Shown here piece by piece: positions 1-7,802 of a DNA stretch of 10,255 bases. This DNA comes from an uncultured Ruminococcus sp. GTDB lineage: Bacteria; Bacillota; Clostridia; Oscillospirales; Ruminococcaceae. Both the position numbers and the translations under genes were made by a program. Each line of letters opens with the position of its first letter. The stretch's first letter is position 1. The notes under the pieces were generated by a model. The model saw only the letters and a program-made list of their open reading frames with translations. It did not search any database and had not been told where the DNA came from. The stretch lies in contig CAMNFW010000062.1 in the NCBI GenBank assembly GCA_946537565.1, positions 1-10,255 of the forward strand, in the 5' to 3' direction.

Positions 1-1770
1 GCTGTTGAAGATTACCCTTCACCGGCTGCAAATGAAAATGATGAAGAAGATGATGAGATCATTCTCAGCAGTGATCCAAGAACAAATTATCTGCTTGGAA
101 TAAAGTACCACGACGGCAGAGGCGGTGAAACTTATCCCCATATCGCCGAAAAATACTTTGAAGCAGCAGCCTCAAGCGGTATCCCGGAGGCTATGGAAAG
201 ACTTATCACCATGTACAAAAACGGAGAAGGAATACCTCAGAATCTGAAAAAAGCTATTGAATGGCAGCGTAAACTCCTTACCCTCCGAAAGAGTGAATAC
301 TCAGCCGATCACTGCGGCAGAACTGCAAAGAAATGGCTGACAACTCTGTTGGAGCTGGGCGATATCATATTCAGCCAGGGCAGAATTTTCCTCGCAAAAG
401 GTACATACAAGGAATTGCTCGATGCTGCTGTTAAAATCGACCGTGAACTTGATATAGCTGTTTCAAAGAGATATATCGCTGTGGGATACAGCCGTCTGGG
501 TGAAGAAGCTCTTGAAGAATGGAACACCGAAGATGCTGAGGCATATTTAGAGAGAACAATAAGCTGCTGCGAAATGGTAATAATGAATTATCCTGAATAT
601 ACTGAGGATTGTTCCGCTGACATAGCTATGGCATATTTCAGGCTTAGTGAGATGTATATTGAAAATGACGAGGAAAAAGCCTTTGAAAATGCACTTAAGG
701 GTATCGAAAGTGCAAAGAAAATGGATAATTGTTCTGTTCTCAGCAATGCACTGGATGGTCTTGCTGAATGGGCTGGAAGCAAGGCTATCGCATATAAAGA
801 TCAGATGAAGCAGGACGAAGCTATGAGCTTCTATAATCTTGAACTGTCTGCAAGAGAACTTATGCCTATGGAAAATGAAAATAACAAGAGCAGACTTGTG
901 GATTGTATGCTTCTCATGGGTGAGGAATATCTCGAAGAAAAAAATATCCAGAAGGCTGAACCGCTGCTTGAAAAAGCTATGGAAATAAGCCGTGAACTGG
1001 TGGCTGGAAATTCATCAGTTCAAAACAGAAGAAAGTATGCAGCGTCAGTTGAAGCTCTTGGCAAGGTAAAGAAAGAGCGCAGTGACCTTCGTGCTGCAAA
1101 GGATCTTTTCAAGTCCGCGGTAAATGAGTTCACTGCAATATCCTCAGAAACCGATGAGTATACTGACAGCCGTGCGGTAGTGCGAAATCTCAATAACGCC
1201 GGCGAGATATGTGTTCAGCTCAATCAGTATGACGAGGCAAAAAATCTTTTCCGTGGCTCACTCATAATGTCAGAAGCAAGCATGAAGAAAAATCCCGACG
1301 AAATAACCGTCAGGGATACTGCATTTGTTTATATGCGCTTCGGAAGAGCTGAGGACAAACAGAATAACTTTGAAGCTGCCCTCGAAATGTATAAAAAGGC
1401 AGAGGATCTGTTTATAGAACTGGACGAAACATCGCCTTCTCTGGGAACACAGTATGATCTTTCAATGTGCTATGACTGCTGCGGAAGGGCTTATATTTCT
1501 CTCAATATGATCAATGAAGCTAAAGATTATCTCATGCGTTCACATGAACTGGTGAAGAATCTTGCTGAACAAACAGGCGGCAGAGGTTTTTATCATTCCC
1601 TTGCATTTTCACATTTCATGCTGGGAATTGTATCTGATACAAGATCTGATGCTTATCATCATTTCAAAAAGGCTAACGAGATCTGGGACAGACTTGCCAA
1701 GCATTTTCCCGATCATGAGGAATATGCTGAACTGAGAGATACTGCCGCTGAAAAAATGAAAATGGCTTGA
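1..1770 (+). CDS. Sel1/TPR repeat protein, 5' end outside the window
   Basis: The frame is open without a stop from base 1 to the TGA at 1768–1770, giving 589 visible residues. The first ATG at 193 (visible residue 65) lies inside a repeat, so it is an internal Met and not the start. Visible residues 11–20 are an acidic linker (NENDEEDDE). Residues about 30–85 hold two Sel1-like repeats, recognisable by the YHDGRGG, AAASSG and MYKNGEGI blocks. The rest, about 90–585, is a series of degenerate TPR helices with alanine/aromatic spacing such as KAEPLLEKAMEIS and EAKNLFRGSLIMS. Such solenoids bind other proteins; the partner is unknown. No signal peptide or membrane segment is visible, so a cytoplasmic location is likely, although the missing N-terminus could carry an enzymatic or effector domain. 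The HD hydrolase gene follows 12 nt downstream, so the two are probably co-transcribed. Confidence 0.85.
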   Translation, partial: AVEDYPSPAANENDEEDDEIILSSDPRTNYLLGIKYHDGRGGETYPHIAEKYFEAAASSGIPEAMERLITMYKNGEGIPQNLKKAIEWQRKLLTLRKSEYSADHCGRTAKKWLTTLLELGDIIFSQGRIFLAKGTYKELLDAAVKIDRELDIAVSKRYIAVGYSRLGEEALEEWNTEDAEAYLERTISCCEMVIMNYPEYTEDCSADIAMAYFRLSEMYIENDEEKAFENALKGIESAKKMDNCSVLSNALDGLAEWAGSKAIAYKDQMKQDEAMSFYNLELSARELMPMENENNKSRLVDCMLLMGEEYLEEKNIQKAEPLLEKAMEISRELVAGNSSVQNRRKYAASVEALGKVKKERSDLRAAKDLFKSAVNEFTAISSETDEYTDSRAVVRNLNNAGEICVQLNQYDEAKNLFRGSLIMSEASMKKNPDEITVRDTAFVYMRFGRAEDKQNNFEAALEMYKKAEDLFIELDETSPSLGTQYDLSMCYDCCGRAYISLNMINEAKDYLMRSHELVKNLAEQTGGRGFYHSLAFSHFMLGIVSDTRSDAYHHFKKANEIWDRLAKHFPDHEEYAELRDTAAEKMKMA

Positions 1771-1782
1771 GAAGGTTATAAT

Positions 1783-2232
1783 ATGATCTATACTGAAATG
1801 ACTTATAAGGCTATGAATATCGCCTATAAAGCGCATCACGGTCAGTTTGATGTGAACGGAGCGCCGTATATATTCCACCCGTTTCATGTGGCAGAGCAGA
1901 TGAAGGACGAGATAACTGTATGTATCGCACTGCTCCATGATGTTGTAGAGGATACTGAAGTGACCATGAAGGAATTGGAGGAGATATTTCCGCCGGAGGT
2001 AACAGAGCCTCTAAAGCTGCTGACTCATTCTTCCGATGATGACTATTTTGATTATGTACGGCGTATCAAAACTGACCCAAGGGCAAGTGCTGTGAAGCTC
2101 GCTGACCTGACACATAATATGGACCGCAGCAGAATAACCGACCCTTCAAAAATTCCGCCGGAGAAGCTTGAAAGCTGGAATAAAAAGTACAAAAAGGCTC
2201 TGGAAATTCTGACTCAGGAAGATCAGGAATAA
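1783..2232 (+). CDS. RelA/SpoT-like HD domain phosphohydrolase, small stand-alone form
   Basis: This 149-residue protein is nearly all one HD fold of the type found in the hydrolase half of RelA/SpoT and in Mesh1-like small alarmone hydrolases. Visible motifs are HHGQ (18–21), GAPYIFHP (26–33), LLHDVVEDT (50–58) and VKLADLTHNMDR (104–115). They supply the expected metal ligands H32, H52, D53 and D108 and the catalytic pair E56/D57. No synthetase or regulatory domain follows. The position matching the nucleotide-contacting Arg of RelA/Mesh1, nine residues before the HP histidine, is Asp here (D23), and the helix between H32 and H52 is about four residues shorter than in RelA. The substrate is therefore uncertain: (p)ppGpp 3'-pyrophosphohydrolase is possible but not assured. 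A GAAGG ribosome binding site at 1771–1775 sits 7 nt before the ATG, directly after the stop of the TPR gene. Confidence 0.88.
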   Translation: MIYTEMTYKAMNIAYKAHHGQFDVNGAPYIFHPFHVAEQMKDEITVCIALLHDVVEDTEVTMKELEEIFPPEVTEPLKLLTHSSDDDYFDYVRRIKTDPRASAVKLADLTHNMDRSRITDPSKIPPEKLESWNKKYKKALEILTQEDQE

Positions 2233-2359
2233 ATATATCGTTGTATTTTATCTGTAATTAACTGCTGTATTTCAGCCTGTAAAGTTATATCCGCTCGTTT
2301 CTTTTATACCCCAGCTTCTATCAAATACTGCTGATGCTATCACAAGCTCAGCACATAAT

Positions 2360-2391
2360 AAAAAAGTCCAGCACTTAGCTGGACTTTTTTT
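2360..2391. terminator. Bidirectional rho-independent terminator
   Basis: The arms at 2360–2372 and 2378–2390 are perfect inverted repeats (AAAAAAGTCCAGC / GCTGGACTTTTTT) around a 5-nt loop, ACTTA. The plus strand reads into seven T (2385–2391) and the minus strand into six T. It lies between the convergent HD hydrolase and aquaporin genes and can end transcription from both sides. The rest of the 2233–2430 gap shows nothing recognisable. Confidence 0.92.
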
Positions 2392-2430
2392 ACAGGCTTA
2401 ACTGCGCTCATATAAGCTCAGTTGATTATT

Positions 2431-3225
2431 TTACTTCTTCTTTTTCTTCTGAGGCGGACGGTTGCCGTTATTTGGCTTTGCAGCCGGCTTTGCCTCTTCA
2501 ACAGGAGCAGGTTCCTTTATGTCTGACTCCAGGAAGAACTTGTAAACAAATGCTGCTAATGCTGCACCAATGAAAGGTCCGACAATGAATACCCATAAAT
2601 CACTAAGTGCATCTCCGCCTGCCAGTATAGCTGGTCCGAGACTTCTTGCGGGATTTACAGATGTTCCTGTAAGACCGATTCCAAAAATGTGTACCAGTGT
2701 AAGTGTAAGACCAATGATAAGTCCGCCGAATGAACCGTGCTTGAACTTGCTTGAAGTTACGCCCAGAATCGTCATCACAAAGATGAAGGTGAGGATTATC
2801 TCAACCAGAAGACCTGCGCCGGCACTGCCGTTTACTCCTGCAAGACCGTTTGAGCCAAGTCCGCCTGTCCTGTCAGTTACATTGCCCATTGAGAATATTC
2901 CCTTGAGAACTGCTGAACCCAGGAAAGCTCCGATACACTGAGAAATCACATAGCCGAAGAAATCTGCTGCTGTCATTCCTCCACTGATGAGTACACCCAA
3001 CGATACTGCCGGATTGATGTGACAGCCTGAGATATTGCCGATACAGTATGCCATACCAACGATAACCAGACCGAATGCCAGTGCTGTCAGGATATAACCT
3101 GTAAGGCTCGCATTCTCATCTGTGAGAGTTTTGCCGCAGCCAACCAGCATTGCTGTTCCGCAGCCGAGAAATACAAGCACAAAAGTACCAATACACTCAG
3201 CCACATACTTTTTGATCGATGTCAT
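2431..3225 (-). CDS. Aquaporin (MIP family), AqpZ-like water channel
   Basis: This is a 264-residue integral membrane channel with six hydrophobic helices and the two half-helix signatures of the family, GCHINPAVS (NPA at 71–73) and GTSVNPARS (NPA at 191–193). Aligned by eye to E. coli AqpZ, the four selectivity-filter residues are F51, H179, T188 and R194. This is the orthodox water-selective set and not the wider glycerol-facilitator set, so water permeation is the likely role. Two oddities are a Gly/Asn-rich loop at about 113–138 and a C-terminal tail rich in Pro, Ala and Lys that ends in five lysines. The start is fixed by AAAGGAGG at 3233–3240, 7 nt before the ATG. It lies downstream of lysA on the same strand but has its own promoter. 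Family assignment is firm; the exact physiological role (osmotic adjustment) is inferred. Confidence 0.95.
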   Translation of the reverse strand: MTSIKKYVAECIGTFVLVFLGCGTAMLVGCGKTLTDENASLTGYILTALAFGLVIVGMAYCIGNISGCHINPAVSLGVLISGGMTAADFFGYVISQCIGAFLGSAVLKGIFSMGNVTDRTGGLGSNGLAGVNGSAGAGLLVEIILTFIFVMTILGVTSSKFKHGSFGGLIIGLTLTLVHIFGIGLTGTSVNPARSLGPAILAGGDALSDLWVFIVGPFIGAALAAFVYKFFLESDIKEPAPVEEAKPAAKPNNGNRPPQKKKKK

Positions 3226-3250
3226 TTTTTTGCCTCCTTTTTATAATATT

Positions 3251-3263
3251 TCGAACGATTCGA
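3251..3263. promoter_or_regulatory. Short palindrome at the aquaporin transcription start (possible operator)
   Basis: TCGAA-CGA-TTCGA is a perfect 5-bp inverted repeat. It falls just after the transcription start predicted from the −10 box at 3272–3277, where a bound repressor would block initiation. No regulator family is recognised from the sequence, and short palindromes arise by chance. Confidence 0.3.
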
Positions 3264-3271
3264 TCAACTTC

Positions 3272-3300
3272 ATTATAACATTAAAAGGCAGTTTAGTCAA
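3272..3300 (-). promoter_or_regulatory. Sigma-A promoter of the aquaporin gene, extended −10
   Basis: On the minus strand the −35 box is TTGACT (3295–3300). A 17-bp spacer follows, then a perfect TATAAT (3272–3277) preceded by TG at the extended −10 position. The expected start near 3265 gives a leader of about 40 nt. The aquaporin therefore need not depend on lysA readthrough. Confidence 0.85.
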
Positions 3301-3357
3301 TATTTTTTTGAATTTATTAATTACAAAATATTTTGATGATATTTGTTATTTTTGCAT

Positions 3358-3373
3358 AGTGAACAGGTTCACA
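3358..3373. promoter_or_regulatory. CRP/FNR-type palindrome overlapping the lysA stop
   Basis: AGTGAACAGGTTCACA contains the perfect inverted repeat GTGAAC-AG-GTTCAC (3359–3372). It fits the TGTGA-N6-TCACA pattern bound by CRP-family regulators at all but one position. It spans the lysA stop codon, and its centre is about 100 bp upstream of the predicted aquaporin start. No T-run follows on either strand, so it is not a terminator. Binding by any regulator is inferred. Confidence 0.3.
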
Positions 3374-4667
3374 CATCGTTGCGGACAATATCTTCAAGGG
3401 TCTCACGCTTTACAGCTATCCTTGATTCTCCGTTGTTTACAAAAACTACAGCCGGCTTCTGAAGCCTGTTATAATTTGAGGACATTGAGTAATTGTATGC
3501 TCCTGTTGCACATACTGCTATGATATCTCCAGGCTCTGCGTGCTGGAGAAGCATATTCTCACCGATAAGGTCTCCGCTCTCACAGCATTTTCCAGCAATA
3601 GTTACCTTCTCACTGCGCTCTTCATTCGCTTTGTTTGCAATAACCGCCTCATATTCAGAGCCGTAAAGAATATATCTCGGACTGTCTGCCATTCCTCCGT
3701 CAACAGATACATAGGTCCTGATTCCAGGTATCTCTTTTCTTGCTCCTACAGTATATAACGTTATTCCTGCCGGTGCTGCTATTGAACGGCCAGGTTCAAT
3801 GTAGATATATGGCTGGTCAAATCCGTATTCATCACACTTTGCCTTTACCGCTGCTGATACTCTTTCAAGATATTTTTCAAAAGGCTGAGGATCATGCTCA
3901 TTAAGATACTTGATCCCAAATCCGCCGCCCAGATTCAGTCCGGGAATACTATAATCAAGCTCCCTGCTGACCTTTGCCATAAGGTCTATCATTACCTCTG
4001 CTGCTGCAACAAACGGGTCGATATCAAAGATCTGTGAACCTATATGACAATGCAGTCCCACAAGCTTAAGATTCTTACAGCTGACTGCCTCTTTTATTGC
4101 TTCAAAAGCTTCGCCTGTCTCCAGCGCAAATCCAAACTTGCTGTCGATCTGTCCTGTCATTATAAACTGGTGAGTGTGAGCGTCAATGCCAGGCTTGATA
4201 CGCAGCATGATATGCGGAACTTTGCCCATGCTCTCAGCTAATGCTTCAAGACGGTGCAGCTCACTTATATTATCAACAATAATATGTCCAACACCATTTT
4301 CAAGAGCATATCTCAGCTCTTCATTGGTCTTGTTATTGCCGTGAAATCCCACTTTCTCCATAGGAAATCCTGCCTGCACTGCGGTATAAAGCTCGCCGAT
4401 TGATACAGCATCAAGTCCATCGCCCTCGCTGGCAACTATCCTGCACATCTCCTTGCAGGAAAAGGCTTTGCTGGCATAGCATACAAGTCCCTTTCCGCCG
4501 TAGAATTTCTCCATGCTCTCATGAAAACGGCGCAGCGCACTGCGTATCATCTGCTCGTCCATTACATACAGCGGTGTACCATATTTCTCGGCAAGAGCAA
4601 CTGTATCTGCTCCGCCGATAGTGAGGTTGCCTTTCTCGTTTACTGAAAGATTATCTGATACAAACAT
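3369..4667 (-). CDS. lysA: Diaminopimelate decarboxylase
   Basis: This PLP enzyme converts meso-diaminopimelate to lysine and CO2, the last step of lysine synthesis, in the cytoplasm. The 432-residue length is normal for LysA. It has the alanine-racemase-like barrel with the PLP-binding lysine in YASKAFS (K67), the GLHCHIGSQ block (205–213), the phosphate-binding GGGFG (247–251) and EPGR (291–294). The C-terminal barrel carries the CCESGD motif (361–366), whose cysteine acts from the neighbouring subunit, and GAYNYSMSSNYN with the PLP-contacting tyrosine. The start is placed at the ATG 4665–4667, because AAAGGA at 4677–4682 lies 9 nt upstream. An in-frame TTG at 4683–4685 falls on the ribosome binding site itself and is rejected. 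It follows yihA by 21 nt, so it is probably the last gene of the lon–yihA–lysA transcript. No hairpin terminator is visible after it. Confidence 0.96.
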   Translation of the reverse strand: MFVSDNLSVNEKGNLTIGGADTVALAEKYGTPLYVMDEQMIRSALRRFHESMEKFYGGKGLVCYASKAFSCKEMCRIVASEGDGLDAVSIGELYTAVQAGFPMEKVGFHGNNKTNEELRYALENGVGHIIVDNISELHRLEALAESMGKVPHIMLRIKPGIDAHTHQFIMTGQIDSKFGFALETGEAFEAIKEAVSCKNLKLVGLHCHIGSQIFDIDPFVAAAEVMIDLMAKVSRELDYSIPGLNLGGGFGIKYLNEHDPQPFEKYLERVSAAVKAKCDEYGFDQPYIYIEPGRSIAAPAGITLYTVGARKEIPGIRTYVSVDGGMADSPRYILYGSEYEAVIANKANEERSEKVTIAGKCCESGDLIGENMLLQHAEPGDIIAVCATGAYNYSMSSNYNRLQKPAVVFVNNGESRIAVKRETLEDIVRNDV

Positions 4668-4674
4668 TTTTTTA

Positions 4675-4682
4675 CTTCCTTT
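4675..4682 (-). promoter_or_regulatory. Ribosome binding site that fixes the lysA start
   Basis: The minus strand reads AAAGGAAG here, 7–9 nt before the ATG at 4665–4667. A longer reading from the TTG at 4685 would place this site inside the coding region, with no ribosome binding site ahead of it. Confidence 0.8.
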
Positions 4683-4688
4683 CAAAAA

Positions 4689-5306
4689 TCAGCTTTCCGA
4701 TTCGTCGCTCTCCTCGCCGTCATCAGCTATGTCCTCTACTATCCCTCTCAGCTCCTCAACTCCTTCAAAGGTCTGAGATGAAAATGGTATAGAATGTATA
4801 TCCTCAAAACATGGTATTTCAGTCTTGAAGGCTTCCATTCGCTTTGCACGTTCTGTCTTTTTCAGTTTGTCAGCCTTTGTCAGCACCAGCACAAAGGGCA
4901 TTTCAGTGTCGATAAGATAATTTATCATCTGTATATCGTCCTTTGTCGGTGCATGACGCATATCCACCAGCATGAACACAAGGCGGATATCTCTGTCAGA
5001 GTTAAGATATCCTTCTATAAGTCCAGCCCAGCGCTCCTTCTCGGATTTTGAAACCTTTGCATATCCATAGCCAGGCAGGTCTACAAAATAAAGATTTTCA
5101 AGGCTGAAAAAGTTTATTGTCGCAGTCTTTCCGGGCACTGAGCTGACTCTTGCCAGATTCTTCCGGTTGAAGAGCTTGTTTATCAAAGTGGATTTTCCAA
5201 CGTTGGAATGTCCGGCAAAAGCTATTTCGATGCGGTCGGAGGGCGGAAGCTGTGAGAATTTGCCGTAAGATGCGGTATATTCCGCTTTGTTATAGTTCAG
5301 CTTCAT
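4689..5306 (-). CDS. yihA: Ribosome-biogenesis GTP-binding protein YihA/YsxC (EngB)
   Basis: This 205-residue TRAFAC-class GTPase is needed for late assembly of the 50S subunit. The GTPase motifs appear in order: G1 GHSNVGKS (32–39), G2 in PGKTATINFF (58–67), G3 DLPG (76–79), G4 TKAD (143–146) and G5-like SSQ near 177. The VDLPGYGYAKVS stretch after G3 is typical of this family. Residue 33 is His where most relatives have Arg, a mild change. The last dozen residues are strongly acidic (DDGEESDESES). The gene lies 10 nt after lon; the lon stop codon TGA forms part of its ribosome binding site (TGAGG). This suggests translational coupling, and the lon–ysxC order is the same as in Bacillus subtilis. 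Confidence 0.95.
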   Translation of the reverse strand: MKLNYNKAEYTASYGKFSQLPPSDRIEIAFAGHSNVGKSTLINKLFNRKNLARVSSVPGKTATINFFSLENLYFVDLPGYGYAKVSKSEKERWAGLIEGYLNSDRDIRLVFMLVDMRHAPTKDDIQMINYLIDTEMPFVLVLTKADKLKKTERAKRMEAFKTEIPCFEDIHSIPFSSQTFEGVEELRGIVEDIADDGEESDESES

Positions 5307-5316
5307 TTTCCATACC

Positions 5317-7668
5317 TCACTTCTTTTCTCTTACAAGAGCATTGTCCAGCACATCTGTCAGGTTTTCAGCGAATATAAAATTGATCGCTGATTTTACTTC
5401 GTCATCGACCTCTTCAAGATCAGGCTTGTTGGCAGCCGGTATTATAACTGTCTTTATTCCGGCTTTGTAGGCAGCCATTGTTTTCTCCCTGAGTCCTCCT
5501 ATCGGCAATACCTTTCCGTGAAGAGTGATCTCACCGGTCATTGCTGTATCAGCTTTTACCGGTATTCCCGAAAGAGCCGATATAAGCGCTGTTGTCATTG
5601 TCACACCAGCTGAAGGACCGTCTTTAGGAACAGCTCCCTCCGGTGCATGGATATGGATATCCTTATTCTTATAAAAATCAGGATCTATCCCGTATTTATC
5701 ACTTACGCTGCGTACATAGCTTATGGCTATTCTTGAGCTTTCCTTCATGACCTCGCCAAGAGAGCCGGTGGTCTCGATCTTTCCGCTGCCGTTAAGCTCG
5801 ATTACCTCAAGCGGCATAAGCACTCCGCCAACTGATGTCCAGGCAAGTCCATTTACTACTCCTACCTGGTCTTCCTTTGAGATATAATCCTCGGTATATT
5901 TCTTTACACCTAAGAATTTTTCAAGCTCACGGCTCTTGACTGCCACTCTTTTTGCTTCGCCTGATGCCAGCTTCTTTGCAGCCTTTCTGCACAGTGAGGC
6001 AATATATCTTTCCAGCGTTCTGACACCGGCTTCTCTGGTATAATACTGTATGATATCATTTATAGCCTGATCCTCGATCCTCAGCTGACCAGCTTTAAGT
6101 CCATGCTCTTTAAGCTGCTTTGGAATAAGATGATCTTTTGCTATATGGAACTTTTCAACAGCTGTATAACTGGGCAGCTCTATCAGCTCCATTCTGTCAA
6201 GCAGCGGTCCGGGTATTGCCGACACATTGTTTGCGGTTGTAATAAACACTGCCTTGCTGAGATCAAACGGCACTTCTATGAAATGATCACGGAATGCACT
6301 GTTCTGCTCACTGTCAAGAACTTCCAGCATTGCTGATGAAGGATCGCCTTTTATATCACTGCAAAGCTTATCTATCTCATCAAAGAGTATCAGTGGATTT
6401 GCTGTGCCAGCCTGTATAAGTGCAGTGATTATACGTCCCGGCATTGCTCCTACATAAGTCTTTCTGTGACCTCGGATATCAGCTTCGTCACGCACTCCGC
6501 CCAGAGATACTCTTGCATATTTTCTTCCCATAGCTTTGGCAATTGACTTTGCGATTGAGGTCTTACCGATTCCGGGAGGGCCTGCAAGACAGATTATCTG
6601 TCCTTTGATATCAGGATTCAGCATATGTACTGCAAGGAATTCAAGTATCCTCTCCTTGACCTTCTTAAGGCCATAATGATCCTTTTCAAGAATCGCCTCT
6701 GCCTTTTCAATTGAAAGCTTTGCCTTTGAATACTTTCCCCAGGGCAGATCAAGAACTGTGTCAAGATAATTCTTTATTACAAAGGCTTCCTGTGAAGCAG
6801 GCGGAAGCTTAGCAAGCTTATCTGCCTCCTTAAGCAGCTTGTCACGGTTCTTCTCGTCCAAAGGCAGCTCCATAATGTCATTTATGTAGCTGAACATCTC
6901 ATCTGCATCGTCTTCGCCCAGCTGTTCCTGAATCACTCTCATCTGCTCACGAAGATAATACTCTCTCTGTCCCTTGTCGATACTGTTCTGTGTCTGCTCA
7001 TTGATAAGATTCTCCAGCTGCAATATCTCTACCTCAGAGGTTAGGCAGGCAAAGAGAACTGACAGCTTGTTGATTATATTTGACTCCTCCAGCAAGGTCT
7101 GCTTATCACGGTAATTAAGATTGCAATTAAAAGTAACTGCCTCAAAAAGCTTGAACGGGTCGTCCTCTGTCATTACAGACATCAGCAGCTCTCCCGGCAT
7201 TTTCGGGAAATATTTTGAGTATTTCTCAAAAACATCCTTGACTGAGCGCATAAGTGCTTCCGCTTCGATCTGGTCATATTTGGCTCTTGAATAAGTAGGC
7301 GTGCGCTTTACCTCAGCCTTAAGACAGCCGCCCTCGTCGATGAGTCTGACAAGATTTGCTTTGTACACACCCTCCACAAGAACCTTCATTATATTGTCCG
7401 GCAGCTTAAGAACCTGCTTTATCTCTGCCACTACTCCTACCTTATAAAGCTCTGATGCCTTCGGGTCTTCAACATAAGGCTCATGCTGAGTTACAAGAAA
7501 CAGCTTTCCGTCTTCTTTAAGTGCTTTTTCGATAGATGCCACCGACTTTTCCCTTGCAGCATCAAAGTGCATAACCATTTTTGGAAATGCCACAAGTCCT
7601 CTCATGGCTACTGTATAAAATATATTGTTTTTTTCTGTGCTTTTATCACTTTTAACTATCTGTTCCAT
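5317..7668 (-). CDS. lon: ATP-dependent protease Lon (LonA type)
   Basis: Lon is a cytoplasmic AAA+ serine protease that degrades misfolded and some regulatory proteins. The 783 residues match the usual LonA length. An N-terminal substrate-binding domain (about 15–210) begins with the GLVAFPKMV block, and a coiled-coil linker with REYYLREQM lies near 235–243. The AAA+ module has Walker A GPPGIGKT (363–370) and Walker B LILFDE (425–431, catalytic D430/E431). The protease domain (about 600–783) has the Ser/Lys dyad S686 in PKDGPSAG and K729 in GGLREK. The 43-residue spacing equals that of E. coli Lon. The ribosome binding site before the ATG is weak (GGTGA, 4 nt away). A promoter and leader hairpin lie upstream. 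No CIRCE element or CtsR heptad pair is visible, so classical Firmicute heat-shock control is not indicated. Confidence 0.97.
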   Translation of the reverse strand: MEQIVKSDKSTEKNNIFYTVAMRGLVAFPKMVMHFDAAREKSVASIEKALKEDGKLFLVTQHEPYVEDPKASELYKVGVVAEIKQVLKLPDNIMKVLVEGVYKANLVRLIDEGGCLKAEVKRTPTYSRAKYDQIEAEALMRSVKDVFEKYSKYFPKMPGELLMSVMTEDDPFKLFEAVTFNCNLNYRDKQTLLEESNIINKLSVLFACLTSEVEILQLENLINEQTQNSIDKGQREYYLREQMRVIQEQLGEDDADEMFSYINDIMELPLDEKNRDKLLKEADKLAKLPPASQEAFVIKNYLDTVLDLPWGKYSKAKLSIEKAEAILEKDHYGLKKVKERILEFLAVHMLNPDIKGQIICLAGPPGIGKTSIAKSIAKAMGRKYARVSLGGVRDEADIRGHRKTYVGAMPGRIITALIQAGTANPLILFDEIDKLCSDIKGDPSSAMLEVLDSEQNSAFRDHFIEVPFDLSKAVFITTANNVSAIPGPLLDRMELIELPSYTAVEKFHIAKDHLIPKQLKEHGLKAGQLRIEDQAINDIIQYYTREAGVRTLERYIASLCRKAAKKLASGEAKRVAVKSRELEKFLGVKKYTEDYISKEDQVGVVNGLAWTSVGGVLMPLEVIELNGSGKIETTGSLGEVMKESSRIAISYVRSVSDKYGIDPDFYKNKDIHIHAPEGAVPKDGPSAGVTMTTALISALSGIPVKADTAMTGEITLHGKVLPIGGLREKTMAAYKAGIKTVIIPAANKPDLEEVDDEVKSAINFIFAENLTDVLDNALVREKK

Positions 7669-7688
7669 AATTTCACCATTTTCAGCAT

Positions 7689-7716
7689 ATCTGTCCGGCT
7701 TTTATGCCGACCAGAT
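7689..7716 (-). promoter_or_regulatory. Hairpin in the lon mRNA leader
   Basis: The arms 7689–7699 and 7706–7716 pair over 11 positions. In the minus-strand RNA this leaves one G·A mismatch and one G·U wobble around a 6-nt A/U loop. It begins about 24 nt after the predicted lon transcription start and ends about 12 nt before the weak ribosome binding site. There is no T-run, so it is not a terminator. It may affect RNA stability or ribosome access. Confidence 0.45.
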
Positions 7717-7746
7717 CAGATTTTTCTTTTCATCTTCTATACATCT

Positions 7747-7775
7747 ATTATACTATAATACATGAAAAAAAGCAA
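7747..7775 (-). promoter_or_regulatory. Sigma-A promoter of lon
   Basis: On the minus strand TTGCTT (7770–7775) and TATAAT (7747–7752) are separated by exactly 17 bp. The expected start near 7740 gives a leader of about 70 nt. It sits between the terminator of the upstream operon (7803–7836) and lon, so the lon–yihA–lysA unit is transcribed independently. Confidence 0.8.
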
Positions 7776-7802
7776 GAGGAAATTATTCCGCTTATACCGT
7801 AC

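Noticed and set aside
193..195. ATG at 193 as start of the TPR protein
   Set aside because: The same frame is open to base 1 with Sel1-repeat sequence before this Met, so the gene simply runs in from outside the window.
1609..1938. 109-codon open frame on the minus strand spanning the TPR/HD junction
   Set aside because: It is antisense to two well-supported genes, His/Ser/Ile-rich with no recognisable motif, and covers the HD active-site codons.
4668..4685. Longer lysA reading from a TTG at 4683–4685
   Set aside because: It would put the AAAGGA ribosome binding site inside the gene. The ATG at 4665–4667 has proper spacing, and the extra residues (KGSKK) simply translate that site.
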